Shown: positions 12,424 through 23,342, numbered from the stretch's first letter. The stretch: DNA of 64,000 bases from Branchiostoma belcheri (GCF_001625305.1 NW_017803854.1:1883204-1947203); one strand, 5' to 3'. The notes: generated by a model not told the origin, from the letters alone. Made by a program: numbers and translations.

Positions 12424-13485
12424 AGGCCCCCATTCCACTTATTGGCGCTCTCACGGCGCTCTCTCTGCGACCTGAAATTGCCCAGAGCTAGCGCGGAGAG
12501 AGCGCCGAACTCCACAAAGAACGTGCTCAATTGGAATCTCTACGGCGACCTCTCTGCGCGACCAAAAACTCAAATGTCAGCAACGTTTTTGCACGATCAA
12601 CGAATTCATAGCTGACTCAACGGAAATAGAGAATTAATTTTTGTACGTTCGTTTCATTGTTTTCACAGTCATTCTTGTACATCTTGCATCATTTAAAATC
12701 ATGAAAAAAGGTATAAGGCCCCAATCTCTACTAGGACGGCGCTCTCACTGCGCTCTCTATCTCTTGTGGGAGCGCGGAGAGCGCCGTGAGAGCGCCGTGA
12801 CCAGAAATTGGTCAGAGCGCGGAGAGAGCGCCGTGAGAGCGCCGAGGTCGCCATTTTTTATCCAAATTAATGTTGGGTTCGTTGCGCGCTCTCATGGCGC
12901 TCGCCGCGCTCTCGTCGCGCTCTCACGGCGCTCGTCGTTGCAACGCCGTCCTCGGCGCTCTCACGGCGATGGTGTGACCCGGTTCCATACCATCGCCGTG
13001 GTGACGGCGCTCATGACGATCGTGGAGCTCTCATGGCACTCTCATCGCGCTCTCATGGCGATCTCATGGCGCTCTCATCGCGCTCTCATGGCGATCTCAT
13101 GGCGACCTCGGCGCTCTCTCCGCGCTCTGGCCAATTTCTGGTCGCAGAGAGAGCGCAGTGAGAGCGCCCTAGTGAAATGGGGGCCTTACACTCTCAATTT
13201 AATAATCTAAATATGATGTAGGATGTACAAGAATATCTTTGAAAGAGAGACAAGGTACAAAATTTCGTTTCTCTATTTCTGTAATTCGTTGAGTGAGCTA
13301 TGAATTTGTCGCCCAAAAATGTTGCTGACATTTGAGTTTTTGGTCGCGCAGAGAGCGCAGAGAGGTCGCTGTAGAGATTTCACTTGAGCACGTTTTTCGT
13401 GGAGTTCGGCGCTCTCACCGCGCTCTGGCCCATTTCAGGTCGCAGAAAGAGCGCAGTGAAAGCGCCACTAAGTGGAATGGGGGTA
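12424..13485. mobile_element. Foldback element with GCGCTCTC-rich arms
   Basis: The left end GGCCCCCATTCCACTTA and right end TAAGTGGAATGGGGG are inverted copies. The arms (about 12424-12760 and 13150-13485) match in inverse orientation, including CAAAAACTCAAATGTCAGCAA on one side and its complement on the other. The centre is a low-complexity array of GCGCTCTCATGGCGATCTC-like repeats. There is no coding sequence, and the 189-aa open frame across the centre is compositional. Confidence 0.75.
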
Positions 13486-13697
13486 TAACTGAAGGTAAAC
13501 AAATTAAGTTGTATTTATGCCCCACTCCTGAAAACAATTGTGGATGTTGCCTGGCAATGCACCTAATTGAATTCACGTGTACATTAAGACAGCACAGCTA
13601 AGTGTACCGTTCCCATGGTTAACGAAACATGAATCCACGGGAAATACAATCCTACTAAGTTTGAAAGGCTGAAGAAATCCTTTGAAAAGCCACAGTA

Positions 13698-15284
13698 TTG
13701 TCCTTTGTTATTTCGTGTTTTCGTTGTTTCTTCACACGCGTACGTATAGTAGTTTCTACTGATGGTGTCGAAAAAATGCTTCAAGGTCTCAATCCCTCTA
13801 AAGCATCCGGACCAGACCAAATACCACCGTGGTTCCTCAAGTTGACAGCTAGTGAAATCGCGCCTGTTCTAAACAATATTTTCCAACACTCGCTAAACAC
13901 TGCAGAAATCCCTAAAGATTGGAGGGATGCAAATATATGCGCCATCTTTAAAAAAGGAGATAGAGCGGTCCCCAGCAACTACAGACCTGTTTCACTGACC
14001 TGCATATCCTGCAAACTACTTGAACATATCATCCATAGCCAAATCATGAAGCACCTAGAAAGTTACAGTATATTAACGGATTACCAGCATGGATTCAGAG
14101 CCAAACGATCCACAGAAACACAGCTTATACTAACAGTCCATGACATAGCTGGCGCACTAAACAGTAAACGGCAGGTAGATTTAGCAATACTTGATTTCAC
14201 TAAAGCCTTTGATAAAGTCCCCCATGGCAGGCTCATCTCAAAACTGGAGTATTATGGAATCCAAGGCCCTACGCTGAATTGGTTAAAGGCTTTCCTGACC
14301 AACAGGGAGCAAACAGTAGTGGTTGAAGGGAAGGCGTCGGCTCCAGTTAAAGTAGCGTCTGGGGTCCCTCAAGGAACCGTCCTGGGGCCATTGCTCTTTC
14401 TCTTGTATATAAATGACCTACCAGATCAGCTTGACTCAAATGTGAGGTTATTTGCCGATGACTGTCTATTGTATGTAGAGCTTTCTACACAGACCGACTC
14501 ACAACTTCTCCAAAAAGACCTGAACACCCTGGAAGAATGGCAAAGCAAATGGCTCATGCAGTTTAATCCCGAAAAATGCTACATTATGCACATAACAAAC
14601 AAACGAACACCACATGCAACTAGCTACCAGTTTTGTGGTCAGGCTTTAGCAACCACAAAAATCCATCCGTATCTGGGCGTCACGCTGACAAGCGGACTGA
14701 AGTGGGGTGCACATGTTAATAATATCACAACTAAGGCGAAACAGACATTGGGAGTGATTAAACGTAATCTGTGGGCATGTCCAACGAGAGTAAAATCACT
14801 TGCATACACGTCACTTGTAAGACCGAACCTAGAATACGCTGCGACAGTATGGGATCCATATACAAAGAAAGACAAAGACAAATTGGAAAGGGTACAGAAT
14901 CAAGCTGCAAGATTCTGTATGAACAACTATGTAAGAGGTGCTAGTGTCACGGAAATGAAAATAAACCTACAGTGGACCTCACTTGAAGACAGAAGAAAAA
15001 TGTCTAGACTATGCATGATGTACAAAATGACTAATAAACTGGTGGATGTCCCAACTACTAAGTACCTAATACCAGCCCAGAGGAGAACAAGAAATAGCCA
15101 CGCATTCAAGTACCAGAGTTATCAACCAAGGATTGAGGTGTTCAAGAATTCATTCTTTCCTAGAACTATCGCAGAGTGGAACTCACTGTCACCAAGTACA
15201 GTAGGGGCACTGTCAATAGATAGCTTTAAACAATGTCTAGAGCTAGAAGTTCAAGGGTTAGGTGTAACAAGTCGATCGGTGTAA
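13698..15284 (+). CDS. LINE reverse transcriptase (ORF2 C-terminal part)
   Basis: The 528-aa open frame carries the ordered RT blocks of CR1/jockey-clade LINEs: LNPSKASGPDQIP, NYRPVSLT near residue 95, FRAKRSTETQL, motif A LDFTKAFDKVPH (about residue 165), SGVPQGTVLGPLLFLLYINDLP, and motif C FADDCLLY (about residue 250, with FADD in place of the common YADD). It ends with the thumb-like and C-terminal region typical of these proteins (LVRPNLEYAATVWDP, VQNQAARF, RTIAEWNSL). The first 16-20 codons are probably host or junk sequence, since family similarity begins near VSTDGVEKML. The apurinic endonuclease domain and ORF1 are absent. The RT core itself shows no stop or frameshift, so the copy is young or recently truncated. 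Confidence 0.9.
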   Translation: MSFVISCFRCFFTRVRIVVSTDGVEKMLQGLNPSKASGPDQIPPWFLKLTASEIAPVLNNIFQHSLNTAEIPKDWRDANICAIFKKGDRAVPSNYRPVSLTCISCKLLEHIIHSQIMKHLESYSILTDYQHGFRAKRSTETQLILTVHDIAGALNSKRQVDLAILDFTKAFDKVPHGRLISKLEYYGIQGPTLNWLKAFLTNREQTVVVEGKASAPVKVASGVPQGTVLGPLLFLLYINDLPDQLDSNVRLFADDCLLYVELSTQTDSQLLQKDLNTLEEWQSKWLMQFNPEKCYIMHITNKRTPHATSYQFCGQALATTKIHPYLGVTLTSGLKWGAHVNNITTKAKQTLGVIKRNLWACPTRVKSLAYTSLVRPNLEYAATVWDPYTKKDKDKLERVQNQAARFCMNNYVRGASVTEMKINLQWTSLEDRRKMSRLCMMYKMTNKLVDVPTTKYLIPAQRRTRNSHAFKYQSYQPRIEVFKNSFFPRTIAEWNSLSPSTVGALSIDSFKQCLELEVQGLGVTSRSV

Positions 15285-15382
15285 TATAGCCAGCTGCCGC
15301 CGCGCCGCGTGCCTGCGAAGCTGGTGTGTTACGCCGAAAGGCGGTTATACCGGCTATACAGATACAGATACAGATACAGATA
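13745..15382 (+). mobile_element. 5'-truncated non-LTR retrotransposon (CR1/jockey-like LINE)
   Basis: The element holds the reverse-transcriptase end of ORF2, a short 3' UTR and a (CAGATA)n tail at about 15356-15382. The 3' UTR has a compact hairpin (CGCCGAAAGGCG at about 15331-15342) followed by GGTTATACCGGCTATAC. The same 3' end recurs at 50192-50246 (-) and 54715-54762 (+). No endonuclease is present, so this is a truncated copy, as is usual for LINEs. Confidence 0.88.
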
Positions 15383-15554
15383 CGTGCCCGTTCAAGGTTC
15401 AAGGAGCCTATGTATATGTTTGCTTCTGTCTGTGTGTGTCCCTTTGTTGATATATGTGTGTGTGTTTAATTTGTGTGCTTTTGTGTATGTGTTTGACTGC
15501 GTGTATTTTATTTCTGTGCATGTGTAAATCCACTTAGACGCCTATAATTAATAT

Positions 15555-15833
15555 TCCACTTTGACTGCACTATCACGGCGCTCTCTCTGCGACCTGAAAT
15601 TGGCCAGAGTCATATCCTGCATCATATTTAGATTATGAAATCAAGGGTTTGAGGCACCCATTTCACTAGGACGCTCCCTCTGCGCTCTCTCTGCGACCAG
15701 AAATTGGTCGGAGCGCTCCCATGCCGCTGTCATCGTGCTCCCATGGCGACCTTGGCGCTCTCTCCACGCTCTGGCCAATTTCAGGTCGCAAAGAGAGCGC
15801 CGTGAGAGCGCCGTCTAAGTGGAATGGGGGATT
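15555..15833. mobile_element. Smaller related foldback copy
   Basis: It shares TTCCACTT...GCGCTCTCTCTGCGACCTGAAATTGGCCAGAG and ends with AAGTGGAATGGGGG, as in the 12.4-kb element, but it is much shorter and diverged. It lies between the LINE and the lipase start. Confidence 0.65.
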
Positions 15834-16030
15834 TATATTTTATCTTGACAAGATGAAGTCTAGTTTAAGACCCCCTTGTGGAAGGGATGGATATACATAC
15901 TATACTATATTCGGTGTGTCCTTTCCTATCGCGTTGTTCGAATACAAATGTGTGTACTTATGTATGAATAATTTGTAATCACAGAAATACTTGAATTACA
16001 CGTGCGCCGAAGTAACCCAGAGACGCCAGC

Positions 16031-19000
16031 ATGGGGACCTGCGCCAGCGTTAACGCCAACCAGGTGGAAGTACGCGTGGGCACCGCCGTCTTCATCCGAC
16101 CGGCGCCGTCCCAGGCCACAGCAGCGACGACAAAAAAACTCAAAGTCAGCGACGCGACCCCAGAAAAGCTGAAACAGGCCTTCAAGCTGGATTTCTACCC
16201 CAAGGAAATCACCGACAAGGCGACGCTCGTGACGCAAATCCACAAGGGCGAAACCAACCAGAGAAGGGGCTGCACGAGCTAGCTCCATGGAGGAGCTCTG
16301 CAGAGCTCCTCCATGGAGGTTGCTCGTTCAGCCCTCAGCTCTGCAGAGCTCCTCCATGGAGGTTGATCGTACAGCCCTCCGCGATACCCCCGCAGAGCTC
16401 TGCGCCAAAACAAGCCAATTCGTTGGTTGGCGTCACGGGTTCAGTTTTCTATAGAGCTCTGTAGATATTAAGTTAATTCAATGTGAGTAGTAGGCGATAC
16501 AGCCAGTACTGTGTCACAAATAAAGACTTCGTCACGCAACTCTGCGCAACTCGGAGAGCTCTGCGCCCTAACAAGTCAATTCGTTGGTCGGCGTCACGGG
16601 TTCAGTTTTCTATAGAGCTCTGTGAGTAGTAGGCGATATACAGCCAGTACTGTGTCACAAATAAAGACTTCGTCACGCAACTCTGCACAGGACTGCTCGC
16701 TCAACTCTCCGTCAGTCTTTGACACACGGAGAGCTCTGCGCCAAATGAAGTCAATTCGTTGGTTGGCGTCACCGTTCAGTTTTGCTTTCACCTCTTTGCG
16801 GTCTGCGCTCAAAACAAGTCAATTCGTCATGGCTGTCGACACAGGTTCTGTTTTGTATAGGGCTCTGAGGATATCAAGTTAATTAAATATGACTATTAGG
16901 CTGAACAGCCAGTACTCTGTCACAAATTAAGACTTCGTCACGCAACTCTGCACAGGACTGCTCGCTCAACTCTCCGTCAGTCTGTTACACACGGAGAGCT
17001 CTGCGCCAAATGAAGTCAATTCGTTGGTTGGCGTCACCGTTCAGTTTTACTTTCACCTCTTTGCGCTCAACGCTCAAAACAAGTCAATTCGTCATGGCTG
17101 GCGACACAGGTTCAGTTTTGTGTAGAGCTCCGGGGATTTTAAGCCAGTTCAATGTGACTACTAGGCTTTGTAACGTACCAGCGGCCCGCAGAGGTGGTAT
17201 TGCTGCTCTGACAGGTCGGCCTCCGTCGGTTTCAAGCTTGCAGTCAATAGCTCTGCGCCGAAACAGCTCAATTCATTGGTTGGCGTCATGGCTTTGTTTT
17301 GATTCCACCTCTTTGCGCACAAGACCAAGTCGCTTTTTAGTTAAACTCTGGTAGAACTACTTTTCCTTTGGCCCTCTATTTGGCCCTCTATATGCAGAAC
17401 TGTCTGGGCGTCTAGACGACACAACATGAGATCAGGATGGCACTTACCTCTTTTGAAATCTTGGCCTTTCTGAATCGCTCATTGAAGTTTTTTGCACTCT
17501 TTTGTCTTTTGGATTATGGCACGTTCACACCTAGTTTATAACTGTGCATGACTTGTTTCGTGCGAGGGTGGCCGTCTCGGTTAGAACGGATGTTGGTTGT
17601 AAAATACAGGACAATGGGTGGCACACTGCTTGACCGATCACACTACAAAAGCATGTTAACTTTGTTTTGTATGGAGAAACGATGTTGTCTCTTTGAATAG
17701 TGTTCTTGTATACCAAAGTGTTATAGGTCAACTTACTATGTAAAGAAATGACTGTAACAACGTACTTTCTGTATTGCCCTAAACTTATATTGAAATGGGC
17801 CTGATTTGCGGTTGTAAATCTTGCCAGAGAGGTGTGGAAAGAAAATGTTTGGTTGTAGAAAACAGACCTTAAACCAAAACCAACTACTCAGAGGTTTTTG
17901 GAATTCATCAACTTAAATAGCTGAGTTCTAGAGCCCGGTTTTATGTTAACTACGAGAAAAAAAACACGATGGCAGTGGTTATAGATGGGCTATACCACTA
18001 TAAATGAATGGGTACATCACTTTTTATATACGAATATATTTGTGTTGACACATGTGCCCCCAGCCATGACGAATTGACTTGTTTTGAGCGTAGAGCGCAA
18101 AGAGGTGAAAGTAAAACTGAACGGTGACGCCAACCAACGAATTGACTTCATTTGGCGCAGAGCTCTCCGTGTGTCACAGACTGACGGAGAGTTGAGCGAG
18201 CAGTCCTGTGCAGAGTTGCGTGACGAAGTCTTAATTTGTGACAGAGTACTGGCTGTTCAGCCTAATAGTCATTTTTAATTAACTTGATATCCTCAGAGCC
18301 CTATACAAAACTGAACCTGTGTCGACAGCCATGACGAATTGACTTGTTTTGAGCGTAGAGCGCAAAGAGATGAAAGCAAAACTGAACGGTGACGCCAACC
18401 AACGAATTGACTTCATTTGGCGCAGAGCTCTCCGTGTGTCACAGACTGACGGAGAGTTGAGCGAGCAGTCCTGTGCAGAGTTGCGTGACGAAGTCTTAAT
18501 TTGTGACAGAGTACTGGCTGTTCAGCCTAATAGTCATACTTAATCACCTTTATATCTTCGGAGCTCTATACAAAACTGAACCTGTGTCGACAGCCATGAC
18601 GAATTGACTTGTTTGAGAGCAGAGCGCAAAGAGGTGAAAGCAAAACTGAACGGTGACGCCAACCAACGAATTGACTTCATTTGGCGCAGAGCTCTCCGTG
18701 TGTCACAGACTGACGGAGAGTTGAGCGAGCAGTCCTGTGCAGAGTTGCGTGACGAAGTCTTTATTTGTGACAGAGTACTGGCTGTTCAGCCTAATAGTCA
18801 TTTTCAATAAACATAATATCTTCAGAGCTCTATACAAAACTGAACCCGTGCGGCAACCACCAGCATTGACTTGTTTTGTACTTATAGCTTTATTCAAATA
18901 GGGTCTAACCAAAACGAAGCCATGACGCCAACCAATAAATTGAGCTGTTTCGGCGCAGAGCTATTGACTGCAAGCTTGAAACCNNNNNNNNNNNNNNNNN

Positions 19001-22000
19001 NNNNNNNNNNNNNNNNNNNNNNNNNNNNNNNNNNNNNNNNNNNNNNNNNNNNNNNNNNNNNNNNNNNNNNNNNNNNNNNNNNNNNNNNNNNNNNNNNNNN
19101 NNNNNNNNNNNNNNNNNNNNNNNNNNNNNNNNNNNNNNNNNNNNNNNNNNNNNNNNNNNNNNNNNNNNNNNNNNNNNNNNNNNNNNNNNNNNNNNNNNNN
19201 NNNNNNNNNNNNNNNNNNNNNNNNNNNNNNNNNNNNNNNNNNNNNNNNNNNNNNNNNNNNNNNNNNNNNNNNNNNNNNNNNNNNNNNNNNNNNNNNNNNN
19301 NNNNNNNNNNNNNNNAAGCCTAGTAGTCACATTGAACTGGCTTAAAATCCCCGGAGCTCTACACAAAACTGAACCTGTGTCGCCAGCCATGACGAATTGA
19401 CCTGTTTGAGCGCAGAGCGCAAAGAGATGAAAGCAAAACTGAACGGTGACGCCAACCAAAAAATTGACATCATTTGGCGCAGAGCTCTCCGTGTGTCAAA
19501 GACTGACGGAGAGTTGAGCGAGCAGTCCTGTGCAGAGTTGCGTGACGAAGTCTTTATTTGTGACACAGTACTGGCTGTATATCGCCTACTACTCACAGAG
19601 CTCTATAGAAAACTGAACCCGTGACGCCAACCAAGAATTGACTTGTTAGGGCGCAGAGCTCTCCGTGTTGCGCAGAGTTGAGTGACGAAGTCTTTATTTG
19701 TGACACAGTACTGGCTGTATATCGCCTACTACTCACATTGAATTGACTTGATATCTACAGAGCTCCATAGAAAACTGAACACGTGATGCCAACCAACGAA
19801 TTGGCTTGTTTTGGCGCAGAGCTCTGCGGGGGTATCGCGGAGGGCTGCACGAGCAACCTCCATGGAGGAGCTCTGCAGAGCTGAGGGCTGCACGAGCAAC
19901 CTCCATGGAGGAGCTCTGCAGAGCTCCTCCATGGAGGTTGCTCGTGCAGCCCCTATTGACCAACCAGCCCTTCTGGAACGTACAGGCGAACGCAAAGTAT
20001 GAACTGGAGGCCGAGGGAGGGGACGCCGAAAAAGGTATCTAAATTTGAACTTGTCAAATGTGCATGTTTATAGCAGTAGTCTCAGGTATAGCCTATAGCC
20101 TGAGTGTCAGCCTTGTTAGCGCGCTTTCGTCCGCTCCCCAACTTGCAAGATCCACTCCCCGTCAACGCGGGAGCGGACGAAAGCTAACAAGGCTAACACT
20201 CAAGCTAGGCATAGCTCAGTTAAGGATAGCTATCTGATAAGTCATCTTAACATGAAATTCTTGGCGTCTTCTAAATTCATGTGGTGGGTAACATGCACCT
20301 ATAGCTAGGTCATTTAAATAACCTACTCTTACAATACGATATTACCTGTCACCTGTTACGATGTCACCTACCAAGTCGACTCGTAGCCAACACAACTTTG
20401 GAGAGTCTTTGGAGGTTGGGGAACCTGGACTGGTGCCGCTGTGGAAACTGCCTAGAAATGACAACAAACACAGTCTCCCGTACAGAGGGCATTTCCAGGC
20501 AGTTTTCACAGCGGCACCAGTCCGGTTCCCCAACCTCCGACCCTCCGGTGACGTAACAGGTCCAGTCGCAGCGCCGCCTAGCGGACAATCGGGCGCTAGC
20601 AGGGGAACATCGAGCATGTCAGATATCACCGCAAGTATGTGCGGGGTTGGCAGAAACCAATAAATCACCATTTACAAATAGGATTTTGGGTGGAAAGGCC
20701 CCAAAACTGAAAGTATTGGATTTGTCCTTTAACTTATTTTCATTCCTGACAGATCTGTACATGCATGTGGAGATGGCACAGAGGCCCGTTGTGAAGTCTG
20801 GCGACGTGCAGCGGGCCCTGATTTGCTCTGGCGCCGCGTGTTGGTCCGACCCTCTCAACGCCGACACTATTAAAAAGTTTCTTGAGGGTACCGGTGTTCG
20901 GGACGGGCACGACTTTGTGGAGGTCAACGTCAAACGTGAACGGAATGTCTCCGACGGAGGCCGGGAGGTGAGGTACCTCGTGGCTGAAACTCGCAACAGA
21001 GAAGAAGTGTTCGTTGCATTCAAAGGTAAGACATTACCTCAGACAACATGTTTGGCATGCATGTCCATACAATGTCAAGCAGCCTCAGATATCTGACTGG
21101 CTGACGAGGGGGCAGAGAGATTCCAATTGAGCATGTTCTTTGTGGAGTTCGTCGCTCTCTCCGCGCTCTGGCCAATTTCAGGTCGCCGAGAGAGCGCCGC
21201 GAGAGCGTCAATAAGTGGAATGGGGGCCTAAACAGTACCATATCTCCAGTGTAATATCTACACTATCCTGTATATAATGAGCAGGAACTACATACTAAAG
21301 TTAGAGTATGAATTCACAGGAGACATTGTATTCTTCACAACTGTTTGTGTCTGAGCAATGATACTCGAGGCATAAGCAAGACATGCCAGGAAGTTTATTC
21401 CTTCATTTGTCAGTGACTACAATTTAATAAACCATGTCACGGCACCAACTTTTATACTACATGTATCACAGGTACAACGGAATTCAAAGACGTCATGGAC
21501 AGTCTGAGTATCTGGCAGGAGGGAGGGGGTCAAAGCCGCGACAATCATGACGTTGGGGTTGGCGGGAAATACCACAAAGGCTTCAAAGAACTGGCCTTCC
21601 TCGTCCCCGCCCAAAGCATCCTGGAGAAATACAGCGACAGCCGCATTGTCGTCTGCGGTCACAGCCTAGGGGGCGCTGTGGCACACATCGTCGCCTTGAA
21701 CATGATGGCGTGCCTACTCAAAGAGGGTAAAAAACAGCAACTCGACAAAGTCACGTCCATCACGTTCGGCGCTCCGTACTTCGGAAACGACGGCGCCCAG
21801 CAGTTTGCGGAGAAACACAACTTCTCTCCTCGCCTGTTGACGATCGTGAACGAGGAAGACCCCGTGCCGTACATTCTCCGCCTAGCGGAAACCATCCAAT
21901 GTGCAGGGCAAACAGTGTTGAAGAAAGTTAAGACTTTCTCTGACACAGCGAAGCCCATCGTGTTGGGTATTTTGGATCTCCTCAGCGCCGTCGGTATGTC

Positions 22001-23342
22001 AAATGAGAAGACTTCAGAAGGTGCCAAAGATAACTTTTCGAAACTGTCAGATAAGCTTGACGAATGCAAGAGTAAGCTGCGAGAATGGGGCCTGACCGCG
22101 AAGGACCTGGATTCCCTCTACGTGCCATTGGGGTGGTACCTGTGTATCAGGAGCAGTAAGCCCGAGGCCGGTGAGGGCGCTGTTTGGAAGCGCACCCTCT
22201 GGACCAACCCAGGCCAGCACATCTCACCAGACATCCGAGATTGGAAAGGTAATATACTATCAAATTACAAACAAAGAGTAAAATGTTTACATAGCACACT
22301 TGAGTTCCACGATATCATACCTTCAAAAATTATATTAACCTTTACGACTACGCTCACTTGGTGGTTTAGTCGGAGTCGGTGGTTATCGCACCTGACCAGG
22401 GATTATCTCACCATATACACCTCGGGGCGGGGCATTAACCCTTTATTAATGGAGAAGTATATGACAATATATAGTGAGTTATAAATGCTACTACTGTAAA
22501 TGAATCAGATATGGACCAATGAAAGCCTAAAAATGTCATTTGACTTGTCTTCATTTGACTTGTCTCTTCCCTTCAGAGGAGGACTTCCAGAGCCACAGCT
22601 TGGCACATTATCTCATGGCGTTCTATGAAGTCACGGACAAGAAGGAATACCAAGTTGAGGGTAGAGTTGAGGTCACGGCACACTTTGAAGAGGTGAGGTT
22701 CTCAGTTTACACCTAGGAAAGAGGATTTCGCTGTTGAGCAGTTAAAATACTTCAAAACACAGCAGAAACTTGGTGGTTTAGATGTACATTGGCTATTATC
22801 AAGAGTAAATATACGAAGGTGTCCTTTAGTCTTTCAGCAGAGAAAAATTGTCCAAATCAAATAAACGGCGATAATGTAATCTTAAGTATTGATAACAGCA
22901 TTACATTACTCTTGAGGAGATGAACAAGACTGGAGGACAAAAGGCCATGGCGCTGTGACCAGTACAGTGAAGCAGGACTTCTCAGGACTTTTAAACAGAT
23001 CATTAGGAGCAGGACTTCTCAGGACTTTTATACAGAGCATAGAGCATTAGGTGCAGGACTTGACACTGTTGATGTTTAGGATGTTGTAATTAGTAATAGT
23101 TTATGTACTGTGTATTTGTTGTGTGTAAATTTATGTGCATCCAGGATTACCTGAAAAGCAGGCCAGAATGGCCAAAGATGTAATTACTGGCTAAATAAAT
23201 AAATTGAAATTGAAGTGACTGTCTTTACTTTTCACAGGAAAAGGCTGGAGACCCGACCCTCGTGGACATGCTTTATGGCGCAGCGTCAATGCTGACCTGG
23301 CCATTAACAGCAGCGTGGAACAAGTTAAGTCCTAAAAAGTAA
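16031..23342 (+). CDS. Class 3 lipase (alpha/beta hydrolase), first exon split by a transposon
   Basis: Coding segments: 16031-16261, then (after the 16262-19958 insertion and the 9-bp duplicate) 19968-20034, 20753-21025, 21472-22248, 22577-22692 and 23238-23342 (TAA). All borders are GT/AG and all phases agree; without the insertion the product would be 522 aa. Lipase_3 hallmarks are clear: VFVAFKGTT at the oxyanion region, the nucleophile elbow GHSLGGA (Ser about 255), TFGAPYFGN, and NEEDPVP with acid Asp about 320. The best histidine candidate is His456 in SHSLAHY on the fifth exon. The start MGTCAS fits N-myristoylation (Gly2, Ser6) with a Cys that could be palmitoylated, so a cytosolic, membrane-tethered lipase is likely (inference). 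As assembled, the insertion adds six codons after residue 77 and then TAG at 16280-16282, so this allele should not make the enzyme unless the insertion is absent, spliced out or bypassed. Confidence 0.85.
18064..19660 (+). repeat. Tandem ~255-265-bp units in the right arm of the foldback element
   Basis: Near-identical units start near 18064, 18330, 18585 and (after the N run) 19386. The inverse units are seen at about 16500-17170. Each contains an apparent 64-75-aa frame beginning around ERKEVKAKLNGDANQ. Because it recurs in every unit and lies in the inverted arm, it is treated as repeat sequence and not as a gene. Confidence 0.8.
18984..19315. other. Assembly gap (332 N)
   Basis: This is a run of N inside the right arm. 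The flanks match the left arm at about 17165-17235 in inverse orientation, so the true missing piece could be as short as about 65 bp if the arms are symmetrical. Confidence 0.95.
20090..20212. repeat. Inverted repeat in lipase intron
   Basis: The arm at about 20090-20138 (GCCTTGTTAGCGCGCTTTCG, then TCCGCTCCCC) pairs with 20166-20212 (GGGAGCGGACGAAAGCTAAC, then AAGGC). It is a small foldback/MITE-like structure with a ~27-bp loop. Confidence 0.6.
20400..20545. repeat. Inverted repeat carrying P2X7-tail-like Cys motif on both strands
   Basis: Arms of about 40 bp (about 20413-20455 and 20493-20538) are inverted copies. Translated on the plus strand one gives LGNLDWCRCGNCLEM. On the minus strand the other gives VGEPDWCRCENCLEMPS. 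This WCxCxxCxxMP pattern is known from the cytoplasmic cysteine-rich domain of P2X7 and its many invertebrate relatives. The segment is intronic in the lipase gene, since the flanking lipase exons join in phase without it. Confidence 0.5.
21112..21228 (+). mobile_element. Half copy of the GCGCTCTC foldback family
   Basis: This copy in a lipase intron contains TTGAGCATGTTCTTTGTGGAG, the GCGCTCTGGCCAATTTCAGGTCGC block and the terminal AAGTGGAATGGGGGCC. It corresponds to one arm of the 12.4-kb element only. Confidence 0.65.
22980..23213 (+). mobile_element. Probable LINE 3'-end fragment in the last lipase intron
   Basis: The stretch ends with TAAATAAATAAATTGAAATTGAA, a short-period tail usual for CR1/L2-type LINE ends (family knowledge). 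It is preceded by a direct repeat of GCAGGACTTCTCAGGACTTTTA-like sequence. No coding part remains. Confidence 0.4.

Larger units (their letters stand above)
16253..19967. mobile_element. 3.7-kb foldback DNA transposon with 9-bp target duplication
   Basis: The 9-bp ACCAACCAG occurs at 16253-16261 and again at 19959-19967, bracketing 16262-19958. The two ends are inverted copies (GGGGCTGCACGAGC on the left, GCTCGTGCAGCCCC on the right). Inverted similarity continues inward for well over 1 kb, with arms built from tandem ~255-265-bp units. An apparently single-copy spacer lies at about 17345-18060. A run of N (18984-19315) interrupts the right arm. No transposase was found, so it is non-autonomous. 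A 9-bp duplication and long, internally repetitive arms fit FB-like or Mutator-like elements (family knowledge; the assignment is inference). Confidence 0.9.

Noticed and set aside
12641-13210. 189-aa plus-strand frame rich in ALMAISWRSHR
   Set aside because: It is a translation of the GCGCTCTC low-complexity core of a foldback element.
18084-19624. Repeated 64-75-aa frames as separate genes
   Set aside because: They recur in each tandem unit of a transposon arm, with inverse copies in the other arm, and have no start context or recognisable domain.
20361-20663. 100-aa plus frame and 109-aa minus frame within the lipase locus
   Set aside because: The flanking lipase exons (ending 20034, starting 20753) join in phase without them; the segment is an intronic inverted repeat.
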